Assembly: GCF_002242685.1 (NCBI RefSeq)
Contig: NZ_NBIM01000007.1
Coordinates: forward strand, 62,001-126,000
Direction of reading: 5' to 3'
Source of the DNA: Oceanimonas doudoroffii
GTDB lineage: Bacteria > Pseudomonadota > Gammaproteobacteria > Enterobacterales > Aeromonadaceae
DNA length: 64,000 nt
Below, piece after piece: positions 45,512-55,826 of the stretch (position 1 is its first letter; each line of letters begins with the position of its first letter). A program made the position numbers and the translations under genes. The notes below the pieces were generated by a model. The model was not told the origin of the DNA. It did not search any database and was given only the letters and a program-made list of their open reading frames with translations.

Positions 45512-46960
45512 TTACTGAACCAGGTTCCCCAGGTTGACGTATTTGGTTTCCAGGAACTCATCCAGGCCAATCTGGCTGCCTTCCCGGCCCAGGCCCGATT
45601 CCTTCACGCCGCCAAAGGGCGCCACCTCGTTGGAAATAATGCCCTCGTTCACGCCCACCATGCCCGACTCCAGGGCTTCCGACACACGGAATACCCGGTT
45701 CAGATCCCGCGTATAAAAATAGGCGGCCAGGCCAAAGGGGGTGTCGTTGGCCCGTTGCACCGCATCCGCCTCGTCGGTAAAGCGGAAACAGGCGGCCACC
45801 GGACCAAAGGTTTCTTCCCGGGCCAGCAACATGTCCTCATTGGCATCGGCGATCACCGTGGGCTGGTAGAAGGTGCCGCCCAACGCATGGCGGGCACCGC
45901 CGCACACCAGCCGCCCCCCCTTTTTCAGCGCATCGGCCACGTGCTCTTCCACCTTGTCGAGCGCCGCTTGTGTGATCAGTGGCCCCTGCTGGGCGCCGTC
46001 CTCCCGGCCTTCCGCCACCTTCATGGCGTCGGCCGCCTCGGCCAGGCGGGCCACAAATCTGTCGTAAATCCCGTCCTGCACATAGAAGCGGTTTACACAC
46101 ACGCAGGTCTGGCCGGTGTTGCGAAACTTGGAGGCCATGGCACCGGCCACGGCGGCGTCGAGATCGGCATCGTCAAACACGATAAAGGGCGCATTGCCGC
46201 CCAGCTCCAGTGACAGCTTTTTCACCGTGCCGGCGGCCTGGGCCATCAGCTTTTTGCCGATGCCGGTAGAGCCGGTAAACGACAGTTTGCGCACCGCCGA
46301 GCTTTGCATCAGCGCCTCGCCAATGGGGCCGGAATCGCCCGACACCAGGTTAAGCACCCCCGCCGGCAGTCCGGCCCGTTCCGCCAGCACCGCCAGGGCG
46401 TTGGCGCACAACGGCGTGACGCTGGACGCCTTGACCACGGCGGTGCAGCCGGCGGCGATGGCCGGGCCCACCTTGCGGGTGATCATGGCCATGGGAAAGT
46501 TCCAGGGGGTGATGGCGGCCACCACCCCTACCGGCTGCTTGATCACCCACAGCCGGTTTTCCCGCTTGGGACTGGGAATGGTATCGCCGCCGGCACGCTT
46601 GGCTTCTTCCCCGAACCATTCCAGAAAGCTGGCGGCATAGGCCACCTCGCCCTTGGCCTCGGCCAGGGGCTTGCCCTGCTCCAGCACCATCAGTTCGGCC
46701 AGCTCGTCCTGGTGCGCCAGCATCAGATCATGCCAACGACGCAGCACAGCGGTGCGCTCCTTGGGCGTGCTGTGGCGCCATTGGTCAAAGGCAGCCGCCG
46801 CGGCGGCAATGGCCTGCTCGGTTTCGGCAGCGCCACAACGGGCCACCCGCGCCAGCAGTTCGCCGCTGGCCGGGTTCAGCACCTCATAGCGTTCCTGGGT
46901 GTCCTGCCACTGGCCGTTGCAATACCAGCCGGTTTGCCACAGTGCATTGCTGCTGTCCAT
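45512..46960 (-). CDS. gabD: Succinate-semialdehyde dehydrogenase
   Basis: A 482-residue NAD(P)-dependent aldehyde dehydrogenase. Motifs are ITPWNFPMAMITRKVGPAIA near residue 145, the catalytic glutamate in LSLELGGNAPF, and the nucleophilic cysteine in FRNTGQTCVCVNRFYV. The ending FGGVKESGLGREGS and VNLGNLVQ fits the GabD group, which oxidises succinate semialdehyde to succinate in GABA catabolism. AAGGAG precedes the ATG. No GABA aminotransferase is adjacent. Closely related semialdehyde substrates remain possible. Confidence 0.9.
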   Translation of the reverse strand: MDSSNALWQTGWYCNGQWQDTQERYEVLNPASGELLARVARCGAAETEQAIAAAAAAFDQWRHSTPKERTAVLRRWHDLMLAHQDELAELMVLEQGKPLAEAKGEVAYAASFLEWFGEEAKRAGGDTIPSPKRENRLWVIKQPVGVVAAITPWNFPMAMITRKVGPAIAAGCTAVVKASSVTPLCANALAVLAERAGLPAGVLNLVSGDSGPIGEALMQSSAVRKLSFTGSTGIGKKLMAQAAGTVKKLSLELGGNAPFIVFDDADLDAAVAGAMASKFRNTGQTCVCVNRFYVQDGIYDRFVARLAEAADAMKVAEGREDGAQQGPLITQAALDKVEEHVADALKKGGRLVCGGARHALGGTFYQPTVIADANEDMLLAREETFGPVAACFRFTDEADAVQRANDTPFGLAAYFYTRDLNRVFRVSEALESGMVGVNEGIISNEVAPFGGVKESGLGREGSQIGLDEFLETKYVNLGNLVQ

Positions 46961-47074
46961 GATGCTCTCCTTGTTGATTCAGTGATGTTGGCGCAATGGG
47001 GGCTTCAGCTCGAGTATAAGCACAAGCGGCGGCGCCACTCTGGGACCAGTGTTGGCTTTTGATACCGCCAGAAT

Positions 47075-47103
47075 GAAAAAGGGCCGGAACAACGTCCGGC
47101 CCT
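47075..47103 (-). terminator. Intrinsic terminator of the AGCS symporter gene
   Basis: A 9-bp stem AGGGCCGGA/TCCGGCCCT followed on the minus strand by five T. It starts 16 bases after the stop codon. Confidence 0.85.
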
Positions 47104-47119
47104 GATGCTAGTTTAGGGG

Positions 47120-48613
47120 TCAGCTGCGCTCGGCCTGGGCCTCGGGAGACACCGAGCCTTCGGCGTCCGCGGCCTGTGACCGTTTGCCCTTCACCCAGTG
47201 GTCGGCATTCTTGATGCCCAGTTTGACCGGGTCAAAGGTGGGGTCCAGCCCCTGTGCCTTTTGCTCCTCGTAGTCTTTCAGGGCAATCAGCGCCGGCTTT
47301 TGCAGCAGCAGAATGGCAATGATGTTGAGCCAGGCCATCAGGCCCACGCCGATGTCACCCAGGCCCCAGGCCAGGCCGGCGGTCTTGACCGAGCCGTACA
47401 CCACAGAAGCCATCAGCACCAGCTTGAGCGCAAACATCAGCCAGGGGCGGTGCACCTTGCGGTTGATATAGGCGATGTTGGTTTCGGCGATGTAGTAGTA
47501 GGCCAGAATGGTGGTAAAGGCGAAAAAGAACAGCGCCACCGCCACAAAAATGCCGCCAAAACCGGGCATCACCGACTCGACCGCCGCCTGGGTGTAGCCG
47601 GGGCCGGCTTCCACGCCGGGCAACTGCTCCACAATGGCGTCGCCGGCCTTGCCCATCACGTTGTAGGCACCGGTGATGATGATCATGAAGGCGGTAGCGG
47701 AGCACACGAACAGGGTGTCGATATAGACAGAGAAGCTCTGCACCAGGCCCTGCTTGGCGGGGTGAGAAACCTCGGCCGCGGCAGCGGCGTGGGGACCAGT
47801 ACCCTGACCGGCTTCGTTGGAATAGATGCCGCGCTTCACACCCCACTCAATGGCCAGGCCCAGAATGGCGCCAAAACCGGCCTTCATGCCAAAGGCACTG
47901 CCCACAATCAGGCTGACTACCTCGGGCACCTGACCGATGTTGAGCACGATGATCACAAAGGCCACCAGAATGTAGCCCAGTGCCATAAAGGGCACCACCA
48001 CCTGGGTGAAGTGAGCGATACGCTTGACGCCACCAAAGATGATCAGACCCAGCAGGATGACCACGGCCGCGGCAGAAACGGTGGTGGGAATGCCAAAGGC
48101 GTTCTCAATGCCGGAGGCGATGCTGTTGGCCTGCACGCCGGGCAGCAGCATGCCGCAGGCGAGCACGGTGGAGAGGGCAAAGACCCAGGCGTACCATTTG
48201 ATGCCCAGCCCTTTCTCGATATAAAAGGCCGGACCGCCGCGATACAGGCCGTTGTCGTCTTTTTCCTTGTAGATTTGCGCCAGCGCCGACTCCACAAAGG
48301 CGGTGCCCGAGCCCAGGAAGGCCACGACCCACATCCAGAACACGGCGCCGGGGCCGCCAAAGGTGATGGCGGTGGCCACACCGGCGATATTACCGGTACC
48401 TACCCGGCCGGACAGTGACAGTGCCAGCGCCTGAAAGGAGCTGATGCCCGCCGACGAGCTGCCGCCCTGAAACATCAGCCGAACCATTTCCTTGATATGG
48501 CGCAGTTGCAGAAAGCGGGTGCGAAGGGAGAAATACAGACCCACGCCCAGACACAGATAGATCAGGGGCAGGCTCCAGATATAGCCGTTAATGGCATTAA
48601 CCAGTTCGTTCAT
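47120..48613 (-). CDS. Alanine/glycine:cation symporter (AGCS family)
   Basis: A 497-residue sodium- or proton-coupled amino acid symporter with about 11 membrane segments. Family blocks are GGSSSAGISSFQALALSLSG, RVGTGNIAGVATAITFGGPG, GQGTGPHAAAAAEVSHPAKQ and the late YYYIAETNIAYI. The ATG at 48611-48613 has AGGA upstream; the frame extending to 48661 is unlikely. It has its own terminator, and upstream a long AT-rich region. It fits the amino-acid catabolic genes nearby (gabD, bauA-like, mmsA). Confidence 0.93.
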   Translation of the reverse strand: MNELVNAINGYIWSLPLIYLCLGVGLYFSLRTRFLQLRHIKEMVRLMFQGGSSSAGISSFQALALSLSGRVGTGNIAGVATAITFGGPGAVFWMWVVAFLGSGTAFVESALAQIYKEKDDNGLYRGGPAFYIEKGLGIKWYAWVFALSTVLACGMLLPGVQANSIASGIENAFGIPTTVSAAAVVILLGLIIFGGVKRIAHFTQVVVPFMALGYILVAFVIIVLNIGQVPEVVSLIVGSAFGMKAGFGAILGLAIEWGVKRGIYSNEAGQGTGPHAAAAAEVSHPAKQGLVQSFSVYIDTLFVCSATAFMIIITGAYNVMGKAGDAIVEQLPGVEAGPGYTQAAVESVMPGFGGIFVAVALFFFAFTTILAYYYIAETNIAYINRKVHRPWLMFALKLVLMASVVYGSVKTAGLAWGLGDIGVGLMAWLNIIAILLLQKPALIALKDYEEQKAQGLDPTFDPVKLGIKNADHWVKGKRSQAADAEGSVSPEAQAERS

Positions 48614-49114
48614 GGTTACATCCTTTGTTGAACGGGTGATGGCTACAGAAAAGCAGCACATCGTTCTGAATCATTCATTGCCGGCACGTCAATCCTGTTC
48701 GATGTGCGGCAAGTGCAGGAAAATTACTCCGCAACGAGGACGATAACAAGTGGTTAACACCATTTGCAGTATTTATTTAAACCAACAAACCCATTTAAAT
48801 TAAAAATGAAAACAAGCGACCACTTTAGTCGCATCCGTTTAAAACCAATGTTTAACACCTTGTTTTTTAAGATCTAACCACAAAATCCACGTTCACACAG
48901 ACTGCACTCAGGACTGCCGGCCGGCAAAAAACTGGCCCAACTGTCATGGTGCTGCCACCGGGCCAATATGTAAAAATGCTGTGATCGTCACACTTTTTTC
49001 TGGTGGAAAATTAGGCGGCAGGCAGCGCAATGCGGCAGCCGACACCGGATTCGCCCTCGATTATTCAGTCGGGAGCGGTCCGGTGCAGTGAAAAATGCGG
49101 AAAGGAAGGATCGG
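48614..49114. other. Long non-coding region upstream of the symporter
   Basis: Five hundred bases between the VanX-like gene and the AGCS gene, both on the minus strand. No credible gene is present. The stretch 48745-48860 is strongly AT-rich (for example TTTAAATTAAAAATG around 48795) and is the likely promoter and regulator-binding zone of the symporter. Around 48915-48965 lies an imperfect GC-rich inverted repeat (GCCGGCCGGCAAAAAACTGG). Confidence 0.5.
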
Positions 49115-49873
49115 TTAACCGCCGGCGCTGGCCACCTGGGCACGCCAGCGCTCGGCCAGACTGTGTTGCTGGGCCACGCCAAACAGGGCATGGGGTTGCC
49201 GGCTGTACCAGGCCCAGCTCTGATTGCCGTAGTCGTAATGCCACCATTCACTGGGCAGATTGGTAAAGCCGGCCCGGGTCATGCAACTGTGCAGCAGCCG
49301 GCGATTTTCGATGATCTCGGCTTCCTCGGCACCGGGTCTGACCACCGCCTCAAAGGCGGCGGTATACGACCAGGGGCTGATATCGTCAAAGCCGGTGCCC
49401 ATGTTGAGCAAGCGCCCGGTGCCATCGCACAGACATACGTCCACGGCGCCGCCGGTGAGGTGCGGGCTGGGCGCGGCGTCATCGGCGCTCGGGGGCGCTA
49501 CAAAGTGCCGAGCCCGAGTCAACAGGCCCTGCTCGTCCTCGTCGGGATACTGCCGGCTGAGGGCATCCACCAAGGTTTCATACAGATACTGTTGCACCCG
49601 GAACGGGCGCCAGCCATCCAGCACCACCAGCTCGACCCCGGCGGGCAGCAGCATGGCCGCCTGCTGCAATCGCTCCAGCACCGGCCGGCGCACATAGCAT
49701 TCGGTGAGCGCCCCCGGCACCCCCAAATGGAAATAAGCGGGATAAACACGCAGCGGCGACGGCACCAGGCCCAGGGGTACCAGGGGCTCCCCCTTATCGA
49801 CAATGGGCAGGGCCTGCAGCCGGGCCCAGTCCGGCTCGGGCTGGCTTTGCAGTGGCTGGGAAAGAAAGTTCAT
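49115..49873 (-). CDS. D-alanyl-D-alanine dipeptidase (VanX/DdpX family)
   Basis: A 252-residue zinc peptidase of the M15D family, which cleaves D-Ala-D-Ala or similar dipeptides. The zinc-binding pattern SxHxxGxAxD is present as SPHLTGGAVDVCL near residue 136, and the catalytic glutamate with the last zinc histidine is in SEWWHYDYGN near residue 211. The arginine of VVLDGWRPFRVQQYLYE contacts substrate in the family. No signal peptide is visible, so it is probably cytoplasmic, suggesting cell-wall peptide salvage rather than vancomycin resistance. No van or ddp transporter genes are near. Confidence 0.88.
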   Translation of the reverse strand: MNFLSQPLQSQPEPDWARLQALPIVDKGEPLVPLGLVPSPLRVYPAYFHLGVPGALTECYVRRPVLERLQQAAMLLPAGVELVVLDGWRPFRVQQYLYETLVDALSRQYPDEDEQGLLTRARHFVAPPSADDAAPSPHLTGGAVDVCLCDGTGRLLNMGTGFDDISPWSYTAAFEAVVRPGAEEAEIIENRRLLHSCMTRAGFTNLPSEWWHYDYGNQSWAWYSRQPHALFGVAQQHSLAERWRAQVASAGG

Positions 49874-49933
49874 GGCGGGTTCTCAAGCGCAAGCAGTGTC
49901 CCAGACTCGCCAATCGTGGTGGTTTTTGCAAGT

Positions 49934-49958
49934 GCGCCGGCGTGGTTTACGCCGGCGC
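49934..49958 (-). terminator. GC hairpin after pta
   Basis: A perfect 10-bp stem GCGCCGGCGT/ACGCCGGCGC with a 5-base loop, 8 bases past the pta stop. The tail lacks a T tract, so termination may depend on Rho. Confidence 0.45.
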
Positions 49959-49966
49959 GGTGGGGA

Positions 49967-52129
49967 TCAGGCGGCGCCGCCCTGCTGACCGGCCTGAATG
50001 GCGGTGAGGGCAATTGTGTAGACGATGTCGTCCACCAGGGCGCCACGGGACAGATCGTTCACCGGTTTGCGCATGCCCTGCAGCATGGGGCCGATGGACA
50101 CCAGCTGGGCCGAGCGCTGCACCGCCTTGTAGGTGGTGTTGCCGGTGTTCAGATCCGGAAAGATAAACACCGTGGCCTTGCCCGCTACCGGCGAGTTGGG
50201 CGCCTTGGACTTGGCCACATTTTCCATGATGGCGGCGTCATACTGCAGCGGACCGTCGATCACCAGATCCGGGCGTTTTTCCTGGGCCAGACGGGTCGCC
50301 TCGCGCACCTTCTCCACGTCGGCGCCGGTGCCGGAGGTGCCGGTGGAATAGGAGATCATTGCCACTCTGGGATCAATGCCAAAGGCCCGGGCCGACTCCG
50401 CCGACTGAATGGCGATCTCCGCCAGCTGCTCGGCGCTCGGATCCGGGTTGATGGCACAGTCGCCATACACCAGCACCTGATCCGGCAGCAGCATAAAGAA
50501 CACTGACGACACCAGCGAGCAGCCCGGCGCGGTCTTGATGATCTGCAGCGGCGGCCGAATGGTGTTGGCGGTGGTGTTGACCGCGCCCGACACCAGACCG
50601 TCCACCTCGTCCCGCTCCAGCATCATGGTGCCCAGCACCACGTTGTCCTGCAACTGCTCCATGGCCACCACCTCGGTAATGCCCTTGGACTTGCGCAGCT
50701 CCACCAGCCGCTCCACGTAGTTGTCTCGCACCTCGGCCGGATCCACGATGTCGACCTTGTCATCCAGCACCACGCCCTGCTGGGCGGCGATGCGCAGGAT
50801 TTCTTCGGGGTTGCCCAGCAGTACCGGCCGGGCAATGCCCCGCTCGGCGCAGATGGCAGCGGCCTTGATGGTACGCGGCTCATCCCCTTCCGGCAGCACA
50901 ATGCGCTTGGCGGCGCGGCGGGCCAGCTCGGTGAGCTGATAGCGGAACGCCGGCGGGCTGAGCCGGCGACTGCGGGCGGACTTGGCCGACAGCGACTCGA
51001 TCCAGTGCTTGTCGATATGGCCGGCCATGTAGTCCTGCACCGCCTCGATGCGGCCGGCGTCGTCCACCGGAATCTCCAGGTTGAAGTGCTGCAGGCTGAC
51101 CGCCGTCTGCCAGGTATTGGTGTTGACCATCAGAATGGGCAGGCCGGTTTCGGTGGCACGCTGGCACAGGTCCATGATCTGGGGCTCGGGGTGATAGCTG
51201 CCGGTCAGCAGCAGGGCGCCGATCTTGACGCCGTTCATGGCCGCCAGGCACACCGACACGATCACGTCGGAGCGATCTCCCGAGGCCACCAGCAGGCTGC
51301 CGGGCTTGAAGTGCTGCACCATGTTGTGCAGCGCCCGGGCGCAGAAGGTGACGCTTTGCAGCCGGCGGGTGTGCAGTCCGCCCTCGTTGATGATGGTGGC
51401 ATTGAGGTGACGGGCCAGATCCACCGCCCGGGGGGCCACCAGCTGGGTATTCCAGGGAATGCAGCCAAGAATGCGCAGCGGTGTCTTGCCGAACACCTGC
51501 AGCACTTCCAGGTTGGCGGTGACATGCTCGCCCTTGTAGCCGGGATTGAACATCTCGGTGAGATCGGGTCGCGCGTTGCCCTGCTCGTCCACCGGCGCGC
51601 CCACCTTATTAATGATGCAGCCCACAATGCGCTTGTTAAGCACGCCGCCGAAGTTGGCACAGGCCAGCTCCAGTCGCTCCTTCAGGTGCTGGCTGCTGTC
51701 GCTGCCGGGCTGGGCCACGAACACCATGTCGGCATCCAGTGCCTTGGCAATGTCGTAGTTGATGCGGTTGGCAAAGGGCTGCTTGTCGGTGGGGATCAGG
51801 CCCTCCACCACCACAACCTCGGCGCCGCTTTCGGAAACGTGCTTTTCAAAGCGTGCGACGATTTCCTCCAGCAGCACGTCCAGGTTGCCCGCCGAGATCA
51901 TGCTCTCGGCATAGCTCAGGGCAAAGGGTTCCGGCGGTGTCAGGTTGGAGCCGTTGGCCATGACCGCGGTGGAGTGATCCTGCACCTTGCGCCGGGAGCG
52001 CGGCTGGGACACCGGCTTGAAGAAGCTGACGTTGACGCCGTTGCGCTCCATGGCACGCACCATGCCAAGGCTGACCGAGGTGGCGCCCACGCCGCTGCTG
52101 ACCGGGATCAGCATGATGGTTCTGGTCAT
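49967..52129 (-). CDS. pta: Phosphate acetyltransferase, long form
   Basis: A 720-residue enzyme that interconverts acetyl-CoA and acetyl phosphate. It is the three-domain long form: an N-terminal P-loop/BioD-like domain ([20 protein letters not shown]), a central DRTGG domain, and the C-terminal catalytic domain from about residue 400 ([52 protein letters not shown]). The ATG at 52127-52129 overlaps the ackA stop (ATGA) and is preceded by GGAAGA. The longer frame reads back into ackA and is rejected. Confidence 0.96.
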   Translation of the reverse strand: MTRTIMLIPVSSGVGATSVSLGMVRAMERNGVNVSFFKPVSQPRSRRKVQDHSTAVMANGSNLTPPEPFALSYAESMISAGNLDVLLEEIVARFEKHVSESGAEVVVVEGLIPTDKQPFANRINYDIAKALDADMVFVAQPGSDSSQHLKERLELACANFGGVLNKRIVGCIINKVGAPVDEQGNARPDLTEMFNPGYKGEHVTANLEVLQVFGKTPLRILGCIPWNTQLVAPRAVDLARHLNATIINEGGLHTRRLQSVTFCARALHNMVQHFKPGSLLVASGDRSDVIVSVCLAAMNGVKIGALLLTGSYHPEPQIMDLCQRATETGLPILMVNTNTWQTAVSLQHFNLEIPVDDAGRIEAVQDYMAGHIDKHWIESLSAKSARSRRLSPPAFRYQLTELARRAAKRIVLPEGDEPRTIKAAAICAERGIARPVLLGNPEEILRIAAQQGVVLDDKVDIVDPAEVRDNYVERLVELRKSKGITEVVAMEQLQDNVVLGTMMLERDEVDGLVSGAVNTTANTIRPPLQIIKTAPGCSLVSSVFFMLLPDQVLVYGDCAINPDPSAEQLAEIAIQSAESARAFGIDPRVAMISYSTGTSGTGADVEKVREATRLAQEKRPDLVIDGPLQYDAAIMENVAKSKAPNSPVAGKATVFIFPDLNTGNTTYKAVQRSAQLVSIGPMLQGMRKPVNDLSRGALVDDIVYTIALTAIQAGQQGGAA

Positions 52130-53346
52130 TGGTCTTCCCCCGCTGGTGACAGACGAGACAGCGCCAGCGCATCCTGGGCGATCACCCACTCCTCATTGGT
52201 GGGCAGTACCCACACCGGCAGGCTGCCGGCCTGACTGATGCAGCCGGCCTTGCCGAATCGGGCGGCCTGGTTGGCGGCGTCGTCCACCTTTGCACCCAGC
52301 AATGCGAGTTTGGACAGGGTCAGTTCGCGCACCAGAGAAGAGTTCTCGCCGATGCCGCCGGTGAACACGATGGCATCCAGCCGGCCGTCGAGGGCACAGG
52401 CATAACCGGCAATGTATTTGGACAGGCGGTAGGCAAAAATGTCCAGCGCGCGCCTGGCCTCGGGCAGTTGATCGTAATTGTCTTCGGCAAAACGGCAGTC
52501 GCTGCTTTGCTCGGTCAGGCCCAGCAGGCCCGATTCCTTGGTCAGCAGGGTATTGATACGATCCACGCTGTAGCCCAGGGCATCGTGCAGATGGAAGATC
52601 AGGGCCGGATCAATGTCACCGCTTCGAGTGCCCATCACCAGGCCTTCCAGCGGGGTCAGGCCCATGGAGGTGTCTACCGACTCGCCGTTTTTAACCGCGC
52701 ATACCGAGGCGCCGTTGCCCAGGTGGCAGCTGATGATATTGAGCTCGTGCACCGGCTTGTTGAGCACGCGCGCCGCTTCCTGGGTGATGAAGTAGTGGCT
52801 GGTGCCGTGCATGCCATAACGGCGAATGCCGTGTTCCCGGTACAGGGAATGAGGAATGGCGTACAGATAGGCCTGCTCGGGCATGGTCTGATGAAAGGCG
52901 GTATCAAAGACCGCGATCTGGGGCAGTGCCGGAAAGGCACTGCGGGCCGAGGCAATGCCCACCAGGTGCGCCGGGTTATGCAGCGGCGCCAGGCTGGCGC
53001 AGGCCTCGATACCCGCGATCACCTCGTCGTCAATCAGTACCGAACGGGTAAAACGTTCGCCACCGTGCACCACTCGGTGGCCCACCGCCACCAGCCCTTG
53101 CAGCAGTTCCGGGTGAGGCTTGAGCAGGTGCTCCACAATGAAATCCAGGGCCTGCTGGTGGGCGGCTCCGGCCCCCAGTGCTGCATCGGCCTTGACACCA
53201 TCAAGCTTCCATTTGATACGGGCGTCGGCAAGGTAAAAGCATTCGGCCAGGCCGGACAGCTTTTCGCTGCCGCTTTCGGCGTCCAGAATGGCGAACTTGA
53301 GGGAGGAGCTGCCGCAATTCAGCACCAGGACCAGATCGTTACTCAT
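52126..53346 (-). CDS. ackA: Acetate kinase
   Basis: A 406-residue enzyme that makes ATP and acetate from acetyl phosphate, or the reverse. Motifs are [18 protein letters not shown] at the start, [11 protein letters not shown] near residue 93, the catalytic [10 protein letters not shown] and YGMHGTSH, and [15 protein letters not shown] near the end. AAGGA precedes the ATG at 53344-53346. It is the first gene of ackA-pta and is divergent from yfbV, as in E. coli. Confidence 0.97.
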   Translation of the reverse strand: MSNDLVLVLNCGSSSLKFAILDAESGSEKLSGLAECFYLADARIKWKLDGVKADAALGAGAAHQQALDFIVEHLLKPHPELLQGLVAVGHRVVHGGERFTRSVLIDDEVIAGIEACASLAPLHNPAHLVGIASARSAFPALPQIAVFDTAFHQTMPEQAYLYAIPHSLYREHGIRRYGMHGTSHYFITQEAARVLNKPVHELNIISCHLGNGASVCAVKNGESVDTSMGLTPLEGLVMGTRSGDIDPALIFHLHDALGYSVDRINTLLTKESGLLGLTEQSSDCRFAEDNYDQLPEARRALDIFAYRLSKYIAGYACALDGRLDAIVFTGGIGENSSLVRELTLSKLALLGAKVDDAANQAARFGKAGCISQAGSLPVWVLPTNEEWVIAQDALALSRLSPAGEDQ

Positions 53347-53620
53347 TGAAAATCCTTTCTTTCGGATTTGCGAAACCACTTGCCCGCCATAAAACGGGCA
53401 ATAAATATCACTTTAACTCTATCCTTGAGAAAAGGCGCTTTACCAAAGGGTAGACTGGCCGGGGGTCATCCGTAACATGGCCGGTATGTTAACCGGCCAG
53501 TTGGATGGCGAATATTAACCTTTTGTCTGTGGTAAAATAACAGCCAGACACGGCGTTTTTTTTGATTTGAATCGCTAATCTGAAAATTAGCTACACCGCA
53601 GGAGACTGCCTGGAGGACAT

Positions 53621-54061
53621 ATGAGTCCCTTTACCCACACCCTGCATCGCGGCCAGCAATACCTGGCCATCTGGCCACAGGAGCGCCGTCTGGCGCCGCT
53701 GTTTCCCGAATGCCGCATTATGGTTGCCACCCGTTATGGGGTGCGCACCATGCCGGCGCTGATCACCCTGAGCCTGTTGCTGCAGTTTCAGTTTGGTGCC
53801 CCCCACTACTGGCCCAGCGTGGTGGCCTCGGTGCTGTTTTTGGCCAGCCTGCCGTTGCAGGGCTATTACTGGCTGGGCAAGCGAGCCGATACCCATTTGC
53901 CGCCGTCGCTGCGGGAATGGTACCTGCAAATTCACGACAAGCTGGCCGCCGCCGGCGGCCGGGTCAAGGCACCGGTGTCCCGCCCCCGTTATTTTGAACT
54001 GGGAGAGACCCTGAACTCGGCGTTCAAGCAGCTGGACAAGTCCTTTATCGAGGAGCCCTGA
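53621..54061 (+). CDS. yfbV: UPF0208 membrane protein YfbV
   Basis: A 146-residue protein with two central membrane segments (about 45-62 and 67-85) and soluble ends. Family blocks are GQQYLAIWPQERRLAPLFPE and GETLNSAFKQLDKSF. Its place beside ackA-pta is conserved in this branch; E. coli YfbV has been linked to nucleoid organisation of the Ter domain, but its function is not settled. GGAGG precedes the ATG. The 274-base gap to ackA holds divergent promoters, including a TAAAAT at 53533-53538. Confidence 0.93.
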   Translation: MSPFTHTLHRGQQYLAIWPQERRLAPLFPECRIMVATRYGVRTMPALITLSLLLQFQFGAPHYWPSVVASVLFLASLPLQGYYWLGKRADTHLPPSLREWYLQIHDKLAAAGGRVKAPVSRPRYFELGETLNSAFKQLDKSFIEEP

Positions 54062-54204
54062 GGCCCGTGATCAGGCCGGCAGGGCCGGCTTCGCACGACG
54101 CTGTTCTCGCACGATAAAAGCTGTGTCCAATGCGGAAAACTGTTACCTTAGTCACTCATACTGATAACCAATCACCAACAACCGCAATCATCAGGAGAGT
54201 CTCA

Positions 54205-54705
54205 ATGTCATCCGTTACTTTTCAGGGGAATTCCGTTGCCGTTTCCGGCCAGCTGCCGACCGTAGGCCAGGCTGCTCCCGACTTCACCCTGACCGGCGCC
54301 GATCTGAGCGACATCAAGCTGGGCGACTTCAAGGGCAAGAAGGTACTGCTGAACATCTTCCCCAGCGTGGATACCGGCGTGTGTGCCACCAGCGTGCGCA
54401 CCTTTAACGAAAAGGCCGCCGGCCTGAACAACACCCAGGTGCTGTGTGTGTCCATGGACCTGCCCTTTGCCAGCAGCCGCTTCTGCGCCGCCGAAGGCCT
54501 GGAAAACGTGCAGGTGGCCTCTGCCTTCCGCCACACCGAGTTCCTGGCCGACTACGGCGTGGCCCTGAGCGACGGCGCCCTGCGCGGCCTGTCTGCCCGT
54601 GCCGTGGTATGCATTGACGAAAACGGCAAGGTAACCCATGTTGAGCGCGTGGCCGAACTGACCAACGAGCCCGACTACGAGGGAGCCCTGGCCGCGCTGA
54701 AGTGA
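54205..54705 (+). CDS. tpx: Thiol peroxidase (atypical 2-Cys peroxiredoxin)
   Basis: A 166-residue peroxiredoxin that reduces lipid and alkyl hydroperoxides using thioredoxin. The peroxidatic cysteine is in PSVDTGVCATSVRTFN (about residue 60), and the resolving cysteine is in PFASSRFCAAEGLENV (about residue 94). AGGAGAG precedes the ATG at 54205. Length matches the family. Confidence 0.97.
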   Translation: MSSVTFQGNSVAVSGQLPTVGQAAPDFTLTGADLSDIKLGDFKGKKVLLNIFPSVDTGVCATSVRTFNEKAAGLNNTQVLCVSMDLPFASSRFCAAEGLENVQVASAFRHTEFLADYGVALSDGALRGLSARAVVCIDENGKVTHVERVAELTNEPDYEGALAALK

Positions 54706-54799
54706 TCCTGCCGGATCCCTGCACGCTTTTGATTTTATCATTAAGATCAACCAACTATCCTGACAAGGCGGGGTAATCTACAGACTTACTCACAGATAA

Positions 54800-54808
54800 T
54801 GTGGATAA
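54800..54808 (-). promoter_or_regulatory. Consensus DnaA box
   Basis: TTATCCACA on the minus strand in the tpx-yfcH spacer. It is single, and no AT-rich unwinding element or box cluster is present, so it may be a titration or regulatory site or chance. Confidence 0.25.
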
Positions 54809-54820
54809 CCCTCGCCTGGC

Positions 54821-54841
54821 GCGGGGCCACTCAGGCCCCGC
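54821..54841 (+). other. GC hairpin just before the yfcH ribosome-binding site
   Basis: A perfect 8-bp stem GCGGGGCC/GGCCCCGC with loop ACTCA ends about 6 bases before AAGGAG. It may end the tpx message or shield the ribosome-binding site of the next gene. Confidence 0.45.
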
Positions 54842-54859
54842 CACTTGAAGGAGCCAGCG

Positions 54860-55765
54860 ATGAAGATACTGCTTACCGGAGGAACCGGCTTTATCGGCAG
54901 CCGCCTGATGAGTCACCTGCGTCCGCACCATCAGGTGTCGGTACTGAGCCGTTCACCCAATAAGGTGTATCAGCGCCTGGGGCACGACATTGACGCCCTG
55001 CCTTCCCTTGATGACCTGCCCGATCTCGATCAGTTTGACGCCGTTATCAACCTCGCCGGCGAACCCATTGCCGACAAACGCTGGAGCCCGTCCCAGAAAA
55101 CGCGTATCTGCCACAGCCGCTGGCGCATCACCGAGCAACTGGTGGAAAAGATCAAGGCCGGCAGCAACCCGCCCGCCGTGGTGATCAGCGGCTCGGCGGT
55201 GGGCTTTTACGGTCGCCAGGGAGACACCCTGGTGGACGAAGACACCCACCCTCACCCTGAGTTCAGCCACGAGGTCTGCTCCCGCTGGGAGGAGCTGGCT
55301 CAGCAGGCCGAAACCGAACACACTCGCGTGTGCCGCATTCGCCTGGGAGTGGTGCTGGGCGCCGAAGGCGGCGCCCTGGTAAAGATGCTGCCCAGTTATC
55401 GCTTTGGCCTGGGAGGCCCTATCGGCTCGGGCAAGCAATACATGTCGTGGATCCACATTGAAGATGTGGTCAACCTGATCCTGTTCTTACTGGAGCACGA
55501 GGAATGCAACGGCGCCTATAACGCCACCGCCCCCGAGCCGGTCACCAATGCCCAGTTCAGCAAAACCCTGGCCGGTAACCTGGGCAAGCCCCATTTCGCC
55601 CGAGTGCCGGCCTGGACCATGAAGCTACTGTTCGGTGAAATGGCCGACCTGCTGCTGACCGGCCAGCGAGTGATGCCGGTGCGACTACAACAGGCGGGGT
55701 TTCACTTTCGCTACCCCACCCTCGACAAGGCCCTGAAAGAAACCCTGAGCGCCCCCCGGCTTTAA
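54860..55765 (+). CDS. yfcH: TIGR01777-family NAD(P)-dependent epimerase (YfcH-like)
   Basis: A 301-residue Rossmann-fold protein of the atypical SDR family. It has MKILLTGGTGFIGSRLMSHL with the dinucleotide loop, then FDAVINLAGEPIADKRWSPS, ISGSAVGFYGRQGD in place of the classical YxxxK pattern, and FGLGGPIGSGKQYMSWIHIE. The substrate is unknown. The ATG at 54860 has GGAG upstream. It is convergent with ybbP, separated by a 9-bp hairpin (55778-55801). Confidence 0.9.
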   Translation: MKILLTGGTGFIGSRLMSHLRPHHQVSVLSRSPNKVYQRLGHDIDALPSLDDLPDLDQFDAVINLAGEPIADKRWSPSQKTRICHSRWRITEQLVEKIKAGSNPPAVVISGSAVGFYGRQGDTLVDEDTHPHPEFSHEVCSRWEELAQQAETEHTRVCRIRLGVVLGAEGGALVKMLPSYRFGLGGPIGSGKQYMSWIHIEDVVNLILFLLEHEECNGAYNATAPEPVTNAQFSKTLAGNLGKPHFARVPAWTMKLLFGEMADLLLTGQRVMPVRLQQAGFHFRYPTLDKALKETLSAPRL

Positions 55766-55826
55766 GGGCGACTGGCTCACGCGAACTGTCTTGTTCGCGT
55801 GGGCGCGCCACAGCCCGGATCGCGCA

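Noticed and set aside
49115..49873. VanX-like gene as vancomycin resistance
   Set aside because: No vanR/S/H/A-type genes are near, and gram-negative chromosomal homologues serve peptide salvage.
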